A stretch of 64,000 bases of DNA from Mesodorylaimus sp. YZB2_4 (lineage: Eukaryota; Nematoda; Enoplea; Dorylaimida; Dorylaimidae). The stretch covers positions 1-64,000 of the forward strand of contig JASANH010001403.1 of assembly GCA_030248295.1 (NCBI GenBank). Direction: 5' to 3'. Positions 25,206 through 37,283 of this stretch are shown here, one piece after another. The notes under the pieces were generated by a model that saw only the letters and a list, made by a program, of their open reading frames with translations, made no database searches and was not told the DNA's origin. How positions within the stretch are numbered: position 1 is the stretch's first letter; the number at the start of each line of letters is the position of its first letter. The translations under genes and the position numbers were made by a program.

Positions 25206-26443
25206 AATAAAAGATTAGCGGTACGTCCAGATTGGTACGAGGCGTAACATTACTCTATTGTTTCCTTGTATGCATGTGTACTTTAATCGCGTGTCCAGTT
25301 TTTGTATTTGCTCTCGTGCGGTGACCGACATTCGGGATGAGTTGAAGTTTTCTAAGCAAGTGCTCTCAATAGCTGTATCACGAACCCGCTTTCACTTATT
25401 AGACAAAGGTGGAATTTCGAAAAAAATGTTGGTCATATATCAAAGAAATTTCATCTGGTAAGTTTCACCGTAATTAGCCAGGTGTGCGGGCCAATTAGCG
25501 TTGTACGCTTCAGACTGATCAGAGGGCAAATGTGGATCTTCTGTATTTGACACTACACTTCTGTACTGTGCGAAGTTGAGGGTACCAGAGAAGTGTAATA
25601 GATTTGAGATACAGGACAGAGCTTGCAACTTACAGTAGAATAGGACTCGCTTGATCCCCATTTATTTACTGAATCAGTGCAAACTAACGACCTTGAATGC
25701 AAGATATGAGGAACTGAGAAATCGTGTCAGAAGATGATCGAACTCTGACCTGATTTCTTGTCACTTCGCCGTCACTAACCTATTTCACCAACACGGCAGT
25801 CTCGTGCCACTATACGAGGACACTGATTTCATGCGCCAGGTTTCACCAAGTTACAAGTCTTAAAGTGACTCGGGCAACATCAAATAAGCCACTGACATTT
25901 CTGAGCGTAAGAGAACTTGTGCTATAATAAGACCTGTGAGCGAGCTTTTAAAGAAACCACAAGTGTTCAGTGAAGACATAGACTTGTAACTTGTTGAAGT
26001 AAGAGCGAGGTTCACGGGATTTGTAGGGCCCTTTTCATCCATTACACCAAGTTTTTATCAACTTGTTTTCGTCCTTTGCGTGAAACGGGACGCTAAAATC
26101 TTTTGTCCTCTTGCAAGCCCCTTGATGAGACGTCCAAAGGCTCAGGTCGTGTTATTTGAAACTAACTAGCCAGAAAAAAGAATGCTCGTTGAGAAACGAA
26201 CAGGATACGCCTCGGCTTACGATCTGTTCTTGAACGAATCCAAAAAGCGAATGTATGTGTAAAATAATGAGTTGATAACAAAATCAAACTCCCTGAGAAA
26301 CATTCGCACATTGCACATACTCGTAATGTATATGACAATAGGTTTTACGCAATCGGCTTACTCTCGTCTGGATTCTGCGATTGCTGAAGAAGGTGACTCC
26401 GCTGACATCCTTCACTCCACTCATAAATAAAAACCCGACTGCT
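25206..26443. other. Intergenic region after copy B
   Basis: No supported gene; only short open frames without motifs. The next recognisable feature is the array-ended element starting near 26444. Confidence 0.3.
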
Positions 26444-27192
26444 GCCGGTGTCATGACGTAATGTGTCCGCCATCGTAATGTGTCCGGGCGGACACATTAC
26501 GATGTCGAAATGTGTCCGGGGTTATCGTAATGTGTCCGACCAAAATAGACATTGTTTATCCTGCGTGACAACACGAATTGCCTTTTCCAAGCTTTTTATT
26601 GGTTGTGTCTATCTAGTAATGCCACTACACTGTAGTTACTGTAGCTTGTCTCGGGTTTCCAAATTCATCCCTGTGTTTGATAAAGATCACACTCATAAAT
26701 AATCAGCAATCAGGTCAAAACTGATTGATATACATACGAGCATATGCCTCTGAATAACTCATCAGTATCAGTACTAGTTCACGCTTTTCTGTAGCATATA
26801 CTGCGCTCTACCACACTGTACAAAAAAGAAAAACCTTATTCCAGCGTTCTGGTGTTACAGCATTCTTGTTTTTAAAATGCCTAATAAGCCTATAGAATTA
26901 AGAGCTCGTCAAACGGGGCGATGTATCACAACTTATCAGTACAGGTATTCCATTAGTGAATAAAGTCATTGATAAGTACTCATTCCAGGCTGAGTGCAAT
27001 TTGGCTATGCCTTTGCTCTTTTATAATTCGACCTTCTCTGTGAGGCTTCTGGCGTGTCATTCGTTTGACTTCTTTAATTTAGCAAGCGGACACATCTCGA
27101 TGACCCCGGACTTATTACGACAGGGGCTGAACCTGTCGTAATGCGTCCGCCGGACACATTACGATCCGGACACTTTTTGACTCGACACCGGC
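26444..27192. mobile_element. Non-autonomous element with terminal arrays of a TGTCCG motif
   Basis: Both ends begin GCCGGTGTC and carry five copies of a motif close to CGTAATGTGTCCG, with one copy in each array inverted so that each end can also fold on itself (26457-26543 and 27086-27175). The two arrays mirror each other. The roughly 550-bp interior has no transposase. I found no clear target duplication. The architecture resembles the MULEs at 35 and 57 kb, so a MULE-dependent element is a reasonable inference. Confidence 0.7.
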
Positions 27193-27705
27193 TACTGATC
27201 GTCAAAGCAGGCGAGGCTTGCATTCACACTTATTCAACCTCACTTACATCCGGGCACTAGCATTCAAAATTGATTTGCGGGACAGCAATGACACATTCAA
27301 ATCGCGAGGACGGCATAACCTTACTTCATCCAGTGGGCAACACAACACTTTCTGGCCATTCTGCTTTCTGGCCATTCCCAAGGATGAGGGTTCCTTTAAA
27401 CACAGAGCTCTCTGGCTCTACCAAAATCCTTTTTCCATTGTTTCCATCGGTTCAACCATGGGTGAGCGACAACATGGATGAGCGACACCGTGAGTGAGCG
27501 ACACCATGAGTGAGCGACAGTGCATAATATTGACCCAGGTCAGCGTGGCTTGAGTGAGCGACACCATGGATGAGCGACAATTCAGTGAGAAAAACTTACA
27601 GTAGGATACAGAAATTCGAGTATGATGCGCAAGCACGTAAGATTATAAGAAACAAATTTTTGATCGAGTCACGAAAAACAACAGTCTTAGGGAAATGTGA
27701 AAAAT

Positions 27706-29412
27706 GAGGGGCTCCATGCATAACGGTCATATGTGACAAAAACCTGATTTTGAGATAATTGCAACCAAAGTTTAATGACCGCCGCTACAGAAACAAAGAT
27801 GCTCATGACTTTACATTTAATTATTCCAGTTCCTAACTGGCTCAAAAGTTTTTTGGGCCCTAACTTGCCGATTCAATTCACTCTCGGGCTGTTAATTAGC
27901 TAATCAAACGTACATATGACCTTTACCCTCCACTGACTCCCAGCGCATAGGTTCTATGTCCAACATATAACCTTTTTATTTTCTGCATCTTCCGAGTGCA
28001 TAACGGTAACATGTGACTACTCCCTAAATTTCATGCTGCTTTTTTCCAAAAAATTATCAAAATTCACAGGTAGCAATCAGAATTCATCATCATCGTCACT
28101 TGCAGGAACAGAGAGCGCTGTTCTGCTCCCATCGGTTTCAGTGATGCCTTTGCAAATACCATGGTGAATTTGCGAGATGTGCGGCACTTTGTTTTTTAAA
28201 TCTTTAACTTTCGCTTCTTGATTTGATGGCAACGTCGGATGTCATGAGATCTACTTTCACAGTAGGATCCAAATTTCCTCCCCTGAGGTGATCGAAATCT
28301 CAAATTGGATGTGGAATCGAAAAAGTCATAATGCGATCCTACCGCGTGATACCCAAGCTTCACCGGAGCATCCGCATCTCCAAAATGTTGTAATACGAGT
28401 TACTGAAGGGAGTAACCGGTGGAGCTTTTGCACCACGCCAGCCAGGAACCCAGGGAAGCCTACCAAGTCCTCCGACCTACTTAGTACATGGCTGAAAAGT
28501 CTCCCTGAAGGGTGACGCGCTTAGCTGCCAGCTCCGTGCAGAGTATCGACTGCTACTCGAGGCTCTACAATGTTGAGGGCCTGCTCATGGGTGGATGAAG
28601 CAGGCCAGTATTCGGACCCATACGGCGATACTTGGTGGACCACCGTTTTGTAGATCTTTCCCTTAAACTTGTCCATGATCCATCAGTCGCACCTGTCAAC
28701 TGGCGCCACTTCATCCAGGCTGCTTGTATTCTTGCTCGAACGTCAGCTACAACACTTCCGTCGTGGCTGATGATTGAACCCAGGTACCTACCAGAATTCT
28801 CTAGTCTTCTTTAGTTATTTATTATCGATGGTGACGGTGCCATCAGTATGGGGCCACCCTCCAGCTTTTCTTGATGTTTAGCTGTAGGCCATATTCTTCG
28901 TACCGATCTTTACATGGCTGGGTATTCCTCTGGGTCGCTGCTCTGGCCTCCTTCGCGAGGAAAACATTGTCGGTATAGAGAAGCATTGTGAGTTGTCAGA
29001 AACCGCAGATGCGTATGCCATACAGAATCTTCCTTGATCTGATACGTGTACTCATACACTTATCATAATCTGAATCCCTTCCCATTTTGCAAAATTTGAT
29101 AAATCAAAAACAGAAACCAAATATTGCTCGCTGATTAGACAGCTTTCGCCAAGTTACCAGGTGGTTGCAGACATGCGGAGACCATTTTCTATTGCTATTT
29201 GTTCATCGCGTCACATATTACCCTTTTCCACCCGAGTCTGGCGAAATTCCTGCACATGTGACCATTCTGCATGCTGTATCTCGCGAACCGTTAGACCTAT
29301 GCGCAAATGACGTTTTTATTCTGAAACGGCGCAACCGGAAACACACTGAACGCCTTTTAACTCCAAAACTCAAAATTTGTCACACATGACCTTTATGCAT
29401 GGAGCCCCTCAA
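27706..29412. mobile_element. Nested element with GAGGGGCTCC ends, inside the 27449-29906 element
   Basis: Inverted ends of about 33 bp match almost perfectly: GAGGGGCTCCATGCATAA at 27706 and its complement ending near 29412. Variants of the inner part (GCATAACGGT with CATGTGAC) recur inside, for example near 27996. I see no target duplication. The interior carries the RTE-like relic. Confidence 0.65.
28340..29000 (-). pseudogene. RTE-like LINE reverse-transcriptase relic
   Basis: On the minus strand, pieces of a non-LTR reverse transcriptase can be read in changing frames. LLYTDNVFLAKEAR corresponds to the catalytic YADD box with substitutions, followed by YEEYGLQLNIKK, then SIISHDGS and KGKIYKTVV with a YGSE motif. 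Order and spacing match RTE-type elements. Frameshifts and stops make it non-functional. Its 3' part is shared with 5801-5985. Confidence 0.7.
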
Positions 29413-29906
29413 TTGTTTAAATGCAAGGTCAGAACTGATCAGGAATCATTGGGGTCGAGCACGAGACGGAATGCAAAAGTTCAAAACGTTTTCCCGCATG
29501 TTTTAGGCGATAACTAATTTGTTCACCATTGAATTCTTGAAGAAAACCTCCTTCGAGTGTTTAGTCGCATTTTCCGCCTGATGAATCTGACCTTGACAGC
29601 CTCCTGAAAGTCCCATTACAAGTGTCTACAGTTTATAGATTGTTTTTAAGTTCACATTAATTAATTCTGATAGTCATCTGTCAAATTTTAAATAAGTTTA
29701 GGTGTACAAGGACTTTTTATATACTGTACATACGGGTATAATGCGCACAAAAAGTAAATTGGTCATATACTCGTTGTCGCTCATCCGTGGTGTCGCTCAT
29801 TTAAGCCACATTGACCTGGGTCATCCCTTATACACTGTCGCTCACTCTTGGTGTCGCTCACTCATGGTGTCGCTCATCCATGTTGTCGCTCACCCATGAG
29901 AACGCC

Positions 29907-31150
29907 TTTCCATCGCCAAAGGTGTTTGCTTTTGCATCTCGCCAAATTTTTTCCCTCACCTTTCGGCCAAAAATCGAAAATTGAAAGCCACGCACAACAC
30001 ACCGAGTTTTTAATCCTCTATTTAGCCCTGATCCTCAATTTCTAGAGCCGGGAGTCACTTTGTACTGTAGACCTATGGTCCAGCCTAACAGAAACCCGCT
30101 CATAAGATCTCTATCCGTTACGTGCTGCCGATGAGTGCGTGAACATAAACAACTAGCTGCACGCATTTTTGCGAGTTTCCTTTATTCTCTTTATTTGCTG
30201 CCTGCTTCATCTGATTTTTAGACGCGTTCAGTTAAAAATGAACTGTTCGCAGCAGCAAATAGCACAACATATTTTCAATTACGCACCCTCTCTACTATAG
30301 GCATTACCAATTTTATATGTCGCAGATCTTCATCCAAAGTTGATTCTGTCAACTTGAAAAACGACCTTTGCCGAATTTTGTCAAGCCAGCCCCATCTTCG
30401 TCGGCTTGGCCTTCGTTCTTTTGTCGGGAATTTTGCAGCTCTTTCCTAAAGAGAAGGGTCTCACATGAGAGCTGCAGCGGAATTTAAAAAGTGACAGTTC
30501 TAAGCCTTCTTAGGACTCTTAGCCGAGAGCGCGTGAAGGCATGGCTAAAGTGATTAGACGAAGACCCACCACGTTGTTTGCGCAACCGAACCACTCATTT
30601 TCGCAAGACCTAAAGGCCCAGCGTGTTCTAGAACTGTTCTCCACAAATTATCGATATTTTCAAGTGTAACCTCTCGACAATGTTGCACGCTGCCATTCCT
30701 TTTGAAGAGTATCAAAAGGCGAGGCTGTACGCAGAATACTCGTAACGACCACCAGGAACCAAGTACATTGCGTTTGAGCAATGCAAATTTCTCAGAGCCA
30801 CTCTAAATAACGAACTACGAGCACCTACCAAAGATAAATGGGCGCTGGGTTGCCATTATAGATCGATGATCGACGACCACCCAAAGCGGCGTAGTGGGCC
30901 AACAATTGGTCGCTGCTTCCACTTTTTCTTATTCTATAATCAATCAAGGAACAAATTTTAAATTCAGTCAGTACTCATAAGACCAAAAAGGTCAGATACA
31001 GCATACTGTAGATTTTGAAATTTTAGCTAGGCATAGGCAAAGACTAGTAAGCTTAGCAAGTGTGAGTTTTCTAGCAAGATTACTTTTAACCCAACAAGTG
31101 AGCGCATTAAGAAATTATACGCCCTGTGAAGGGTTTTGGATAAGACAATC
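29907..31150. other. Non-coding region
   Basis: No supported gene. A 20-bp piece close to CCAGCCTAACAGAAACCCGC near 30080 also occurs in intron 2 of the Cip4-like gene (6459-6478), suggesting a shared short repeat. Confidence 0.3.
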
Positions 31151-31156
31151 CAAACT

Positions 31157-31228
31157 AAGGAATAAGGAATAAGAATAAGGGATAAGGGATAAGGAATAAG
31201 GAATAAGGAATTAGGAATAAGGAACACT
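31157..31228 (+). repeat. Imperfect tandem repeat of AAGGAAT
   Basis: About nine consecutive units of a 7-bp AAGGAAT-like motif, with AAGGGAT and AAGAAT variants. A simple minisatellite; no function apparent. Confidence 0.85.
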
Positions 31229-34200
31229 AAAGGAATAAGTTCTGATAAAACCCTTTTTTGGATGTGCCTAGGCAATTCTTGCGATTTTTTGGTTTTGTTG
31301 TGACTTTTTGAACCCAGAGAGGCTGCAGCTAGGAGGGCTCATTGCAAAAGAAATTTGGACCCATGGATAATTTATTTCCGCAGCAAGAGTTATTTCCATG
31401 GCCATGAAAAATGTGAGAGATGTGTTAAACGCAATATGTGTGACTGCTACAGTAATCCTGTCTCATTGTCTTCAGCCCTTGTATTCTTTCCTTTTCTTTA
31501 AATTCTTATTTTATGATTTCCGATTCAAGCGTAAAAGTATATTCTAGATATCCTCAGAATTTCTATCTGGCGAGAAAGGGAAGCTGAACTAGATCGATAT
31601 TAAGTTTCTTTTCATCAAGGACATTGAAAAGAATGCGAGTGGCGTGTCATTTTAGAAACTCGAGAAGAAACAGCAGATTCTGACAAGACGCCAGCAGTAG
31701 TCCTTCGTACACATACCTATCTTGTATTGCTAGAGATGCAGCTACTATGTCTTTGATGAAGCCAGTGAGTGCCGGTATATCTCGGTTTTTGTCAAAATGT
31801 GGCTCAGTTCCAATCGGTCTCTCTGCCATTATACCAGTGAACAAACTCCAAACTCAAGGTTATCAAGGGTCGTCCTGGGTCTGCAAAGAGCCGTTTTGAC
31901 AGCTGTGTCCTTGCTGTTTCAAAAAAAAACTGTTCGGGAGAGGGGATGGTTCGACATGGAGGCAGATGCTTGAGGGAGGCTATCGTAATACCGACCTGGC
32001 TATGTTCGAACAGTACTTTCCAGCTGATAATCAAAAACAGGGCCTTTATGTTTCTCTGCTTTTCGTTTTTGAATTTCCCTCCTTCACCCCCTCACTGAAC
32101 CGGAACATCTTTACCGAACCCTCTTGCGCACTCGAGTTCACTTTGACTGATTCAACTTTTTAGATAAACTCCTGCAGCTGGCTCTTAAGAAACTCCATTG
32201 ATAAACAGTCTACAAAATAGACATCACCAGGAATGTTTTTTCTCAGCTCGCAAGCCCGAGTGTTACTGTACAGCATTCCTAATAAGTTGCAGACAAGGGC
32301 TTCGAAGCAGTGGGATATTCGAATGCTCTATGTAAACCTTATGGAGACTGCAATCAAAAAAGTGTCTACAAGGCAAAAAGAGCTCAAAGAAGAAGATACC
32401 CTGCTTACAAATTAGCAGAACTTGAAGGGCTTGAGCGATTAGCCAAGGCGGCGGATAACCACTGTCGGCAGAGTGACGTAGGGCATATTCAATGGTAAGG
32501 TTGGGTTAGAACCCACTGAGGGTCGACCTTTTCAGCCTTTTCACCTTTTCACCCGACCTTACAATCTGTGATCTTCGAACCAGCCCCCACTTTGGTTTCT
32601 GCTCTACATGCGCACCATTGGGCATTTTTCTATTAGCAAACGCTTTCATATATCGTATGGCTGCATTAAAAAGAGTCGCCGCTGCTGTAGATGCTATGCA
32701 GATTACAGGCCATAGGGGGGGGGGGATTACAAAAGTAACCAGAAACTAGCTTTCCTACAGGACTGTTCTGTATATTCCACCCATGCCGCCGTGCATTTAT
32801 AAGATATCTCTGATGCGACAAGTCGGCGGGTGTAAGGACATTTTTGTGGAGTTGGTTATTTTCTCTAGCCAATTGTCTTGGGCGCAATAAAACGCCGCCC
32901 ACTGAGGGACATGGTATTTCGAATTCTTACAATAATTCTAGCTTATTTCTTCGGCCATCATATTTAAATGCATACCTTTTCAGATCGGACTCTTCAGAAG
33001 AGCCGTCCTCGCCCAGCGCTGTCAAGCACGCATTCATGACCAAACTATACGCGATCACCATTGCAAGTGCTGTGGCCATGTTGTCGGGTCCTGATATCTG
33101 AAAAAGGACGGAGTGAACTAACAGCTGACTTCGATCGCATCGATTTCGCAGTGATAATGAGCAAGCAGCACTGTCTGTCAAGACGCCAAAAACCGTGTTC
33201 AATCAAGCTCCTTCAGCCTGCTCCAATGGGTGCCATCGAAATTACGTGCGCCATTCCTAATTAGTCGTTAAGCAGAACATCCCAACCCGTTGTATATTCA
33301 TATTTTTAAGAAATTGAACGAATAAAAACATCAAAGGCAGCTGCCAATCTCCCTAAAGCTGGCCCACACCCATTTCATTAAAAAGCGCCTAGCCAGTGCT
33401 TTCACAGAAGGACCTCATTTTGAACGTGATAAACATTAAAGGGTGAAAAACTATTCCGATAATTCCGCAAAAGACACTGACGTCAAAGAGTTAAGATATA
33501 AGACTTTAGCAAATCCAAATTATATCAATTATGTGCTTTCCTGTAGCAGACGTACCTTTCTGGCAAAAAACGGATATTAATGAGAAAGTTCTCCAAAGTC
33601 GGCGCACAAGTCGTGGAGGCGCTGTACGAATGGGAGCTGACGACGAACTCTTGAAATATCAAGCAGGCCGTCTCGCCAATCCTACGTTTTTACCCAGGGA
33701 ATACTTATCTGTATATCACAGGAGAGAAGTAGAAGATACTCCATCATAAAGCTCTGGCTTCTTTATTAGGTAACTAGGCACGGGCTGATAAGCAAATATC
33801 GGTCGATAGGTGGGCGTATGATTTTTAATTTAGAGCCATCTGGGAAACAACCATTTTTAATAGGGAGGAGAAAAGATAATGAGGGAAGCTACATTGGTTG
33901 AAGAGGCCTCTGAAGATGAAGTGATTAAGTCTAAATGAAGGGCAATGTTATTTACCTAATGATGAGCACTCGTTCAAGGGAAAATGGGATTTCGAAGAAC
34001 ATAAAATTAAACTAGAGTGGGTGCACCAAGACGCGCTCGTGATCTATGATAAAGTCGCCATCAAACGGGGTAAAAACAGCGGAATCACTGGAAATTGGAA
34101 ACGCAAGTGCACAAAATCTGCTGGCAAAATTAAAACACAACGGGAAAATTTGGACCCTCGACTGATACTCTAAGATCATTTTTAAGGTTAAGGCATGATA

Positions 34201-34640
34201 AACGATCTCTTTTGTCTTATCCGATGTACAACTTTCCACTGTCCGTGCCGTTCTACGACTGACTCACAATATACACGAATACACAGGTAAATAGCGGGAG
34301 GCGCTGATTCGTCACTCGTCATAACAAACTCTAGATAATCCTCGCGCAGGCCTCATGCGCGACAGCCCCGCCGCAAAAATAATAGTATCACTCACTAAAA
34401 GATTATGCGATCATGTTTCTATGACAAATCAGTATATATCAATTAAATCACTATCCTACTCATTTCTATTCATTTCGTGAACCAATGCCGCTTCTGGTTT
34501 TCGTCCTGCCGGTGGCGCCTGGACTGTGGGTCAAAAATTTGATAAATGACTGACTTGACTAATTTTAGCAAGTTTGTGTATAAAAGTTTTTGCTAATGAA
34601 GACTAAGGGATAGGTCGGGATCCCGACATTGAGGCGTCGG
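31229..34640. other. Region with only weak coding hints
   Basis: No gene can be called with confidence. An exon-like segment on the minus strand (32976-33097) is listed separately. A run of 11 G lies at 32715-32725. Other open frames are short and without recognisable domains. Confidence 0.3.
32976..33097 (-). CDS. Possible isolated exon of an unknown gene
   Basis: A 122-bp open segment on the minus strand lies between a good acceptor (CTTTTTCAG) and a good donor (GGTATGC). It would encode a peptide with SGPDNMATALAMVIAYSLVM followed by an acidic stretch. I could not find matching exons on either side in phase, and I do not recognise the peptide. It may be chance. Confidence 0.2.
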
Positions 34641-34642
34641 GG

Positions 34643-34905
34643 TTATGCATACGTATATGCGTATGCGCTAGGTGAACTCTGATCGATCCCATTATGTCTT
34701 GCCGAAGGTGCCAGAGGTAAACTTGACAGCGCTGCGTAGTGTGCATGAATCACCATTTGATCATTCCCACAACGCTTTTTCAAAATCGCAACCGCTGCTT
34801 CGTAATATTTATTTGACAATGCCAATCCGCTGATGGCCGACTTTGCCTCGCCCAATGGAAAGGAGCGCAGGTAGTTAAATTTGTCAACTTGTCCCTTTTT
34901 CGTAA
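34643..34905 (-). pseudogene. BEL/Pao-type gag relic (DUF1759-like)
   Basis: The minus strand reads KFNYLRS, then GEAKSAISGLALSNKYYEAA, then AILKKRCGNDQMVIHAHYAAL. This matches the pattern of the DUF1759 gag region of BEL/Pao LTR retrotransposons (GEA...I.GL....Y..A...L..R.G). Only this piece remains, with no protease or reverse transcriptase next to it. Confidence 0.7.
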
Positions 34906-35262
34906 TTATTTGGTTCTTTCTTCATTATCTTTAAAATCTCAGTTTAAAAAGTGGTTAAAAAGGATTGACTTCCAAATATGTTGAAAATATGGGGTGCGCC
35001 ACAAAGAATGGCCCTCGCAGAAATGGCTAGTTTTCTTGAGAAGAAGTCGCGTTGTAAAATCTATACCAACTAGCACAGGCACATACATAGATCATTCAAT
35101 TGTGCATCAGGCGGTCCACTAGTGGATATCATATTGTACAGTTGCTTGTACGGAGAAATAAAAAGTCAAGACCTTAGAAATTTGGTCATTTTGGGTAAAG
35201 GTTCAGCCAATCATTCCGTTTATATGGAAATGGTATTGCCAGTTGCCGAAAATATAGAAGAG

Positions 35263-37283
35263 GGCTGTAGGTCATTTCGTCCCCGCCATTTCGTCCCCGC
35301 CTTTTCGTCCCTGCCGTTTCGTCCTTGGCTATTTCGTCCCCGGCCTTTTACGTCCCTGACCCATTTCGTCCCCAGTTGTCTAATCGACTCACTGTTTCCT
35401 CACTGTACTGTGTACTCATATGTACTTGTCACAGAAAAAAGTGATGTCAACCAAGAATGCATTAACGATAAAGCACGACCCAAAACGCCAACCAAACCTA
35501 AGCCAACTCATAGTTATATGCAATACCACTTAAATAAGGAATAAGATCACGATTTTGAAAATCTTCAACGATGGTCTTGATACGGGCAGAGATGGCCGCG
35601 TATTTCTTGCTTTTTCTCGAGTTGGCGGGGTTTCCAGCCACTAGCTGAGCGACCTCGTACTGGTGCATTCCTTGTTGCTTTTTCAAATTATCGATAAAGC
35701 GAAAAACATGAGGGAACGAAGAACCACAGATCTCTTGAAAGCCTCGATGCCAGCCTTCAACGTCGTTGTTGGTGCGATGTTGATCGTCCAAAGTACGCTG
35801 GTACATGTTCCAAAGCTGAATCGGGAACAGCGGTGCTTGCCGACGTCGACGTTGTCTGCGGCCAATATATGTATCCTCGAAGTAGTTGGCAACTGGCAGC
35901 GCCTCAGCAGGGAAATTTTCGTTTCCCACCAACTCTTCAAAGGCGTCGATCACTGAAGGCGGAGGCACAAACGCGATGGCTAAAATCATTCGAATCCAAC
36001 GAGCGAAGTCGATGTCATTTTCATACCGAGCTTTGAGTCCTTCAGCTTGAACTTTGCGCCATACTGACTGAGCCAAATGAAAGAAGCACCCACTGTGAGT
36101 GATGCCTGGAAATGCCTCTTGAAACGCACCGATCGCGGCTTGCTCGAAATCCGTCATGATATGGGTTGGTTGAAGGCCAGGTTGGAGCCGTTTCAGCTCT
36201 TGGAGCAATCTTACGTACGTGTCCGTCGTCTTGTCAGGAAGAAGAGCGTAAACGACAGGGAGGACGGCATCGTATTTGGCAATGTGGATCGTGTACATTT
36301 GACTGAAAAGAGCTGGGGCCGTGCTGAACGTTCCGTCACCGAACCATTGCCGACTTTGAGCAAGAAGCTGTAGGTTGCCTCGTGTTGAAAAAATTAAAAT
36401 TCTTCCAGGGAGAAGCTGATTCTCGGAGTCATGCATTAAAAATGGTTCTACGACTCCGTCCACTTGAATTTCCTTGTAGCGCTGTAAAAAAATTACTTTC
36501 AGTGTCCTAACTCATGTAACTCAAAGTATGACATCGGCGTACCTGAGGAATAACCAGGTCTTCTGGCGTTCGAGGCAGAGCGGGGTGATCTGCGTCATCG
36601 TTCCGGGCGCGACGTATCGTTTTCTTGAGCGCAGGCTTTTTCGGTATCAAGACAGCAACGTCCGCAGGAAGTTCGGCGACGATATTTGCCAGTATTTGCT
36701 GCGGCTGTTCGTAAGTCGAAGTCGCACGCTCTTTGATTTCTTGGACTGCTTTCAGAGCTGCTGGTTTCGCAGCTTGTGCGGCGTGATTGTGAGGATTCAC
36801 GACCTTGATGACTTCACCCTCGTATCCAGCGGTCCATACTCGTCCTTTACACTTCGCTTGATGCATGTGCTCTTGATCTTTCTTTCGTTTGTTGGTATCG
36901 CAAACCCAAATTGCATTCTCCCCATTCGCTGTCATCTTCGAAAAGAGATACACGTGGTTTTCATGGATCAGTTTCCGTTTGTTACGAACTGAAACGACAC
37001 TGTCCGCCATTTTCGTGACGACTGAGAGAGGCCAACGCACAAATATTAGAAGAAATTTTATGAGAAAACACCCACCGTAAAACTGACAATGAGTTCGAAA
37101 CAATAACAAAGTCATTGCAGCAGAGCACTGCGGTTATTTATACTCGTATGTTGGCCGGGGACGAAGTGGGTCAGGGGCGAAAAAGGCCGGGGACGAAAAA
37201 GGCCGGGGACGAAATGGCCAGGGACGAAACGGCAGGGACGAAAAGGCGGGGACGAAATGGCGGGGACGAAGTGTCCGAATGCC
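35263..37283 (-). mobile_element. Autonomous-looking MULE with TTTCGTCCCC arrays and 9-bp target duplication
   Basis: The 2021-bp element is flanked by ATAGAAGAG on both sides (35254-35262 and 37284-37292), a 9-bp target duplication typical of Mutator-like elements. Its ends start GGC and carry arrays of a TTTCGTCCC(C) motif with 14-16 bp period: seven units at 35272-35377 and eight complementary units at 37153-37273. Between them lies one spliced transposase gene on the minus strand without visible lesions. Confidence 0.9.
35498..37010 (-). CDS. MULE transposase with FLYWCH-like N-terminus, two exons
   Basis: Exon 1 runs 37010-36543 and exon 2 36481-35498; the 61-bp intron has GTACGC and TTTACAG borders and keeps the frame. 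The 483-residue product starts with a FLYWCH-like zinc finger (W-x-C, then C-x-GR, then HNH, within about the first 90 residues), expected to bind DNA. The DDE catalytic core follows: D205 in GDGTF, D267 in MTDFE and E398 in NNDVEGWH, with the CFFH motif between. No stop or frameshift interrupts it, so it may be active. The frame is open upstream to 37115, but MADSV at 37010 is the better start. A second, related transposase lies at 57459-58858. Confidence 0.9.

Larger units (their letters stand above)
27449..29906. mobile_element. Array-ended element (GAGCGACA motif) with 8-bp target duplication
   Basis: The 2458-bp unit starts GG and ends CC. Six copies of a GAGCGACA-containing motif lie at the left end (27461-27592) and six complementary TGTCGCTC copies at the right end (29775-29898). 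TTTCCATC flanks the unit on both sides (27441-27448 and 29907-29914), a direct 8-bp target duplication. No transposase is encoded; a second element and an RTE relic lie inside. Ends, array and duplication length fit a non-autonomous MULE. Confidence 0.8.

Noticed and set aside
25206..25211. AATAAA as poly(A) signal of methyltransferase copy B
   Set aside because: It lies directly behind the stop codon and has no counterpart in copy A, so it may be coincidence.
36528..36992. 154-residue plus-strand frame opposite the MULE transposase
   Set aside because: It is the antisense shadow of the well-supported transposase exon 1.
35272..37273. CRISPR-like arrays of short regular repeats (also at 26.5, 27.5, 29.8, 57.2 and 59.1 kb)
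   Set aside because: The arrays are inverted copies at the two ends of transposons with target duplications, the units are too short, and the genome is eukaryotic.
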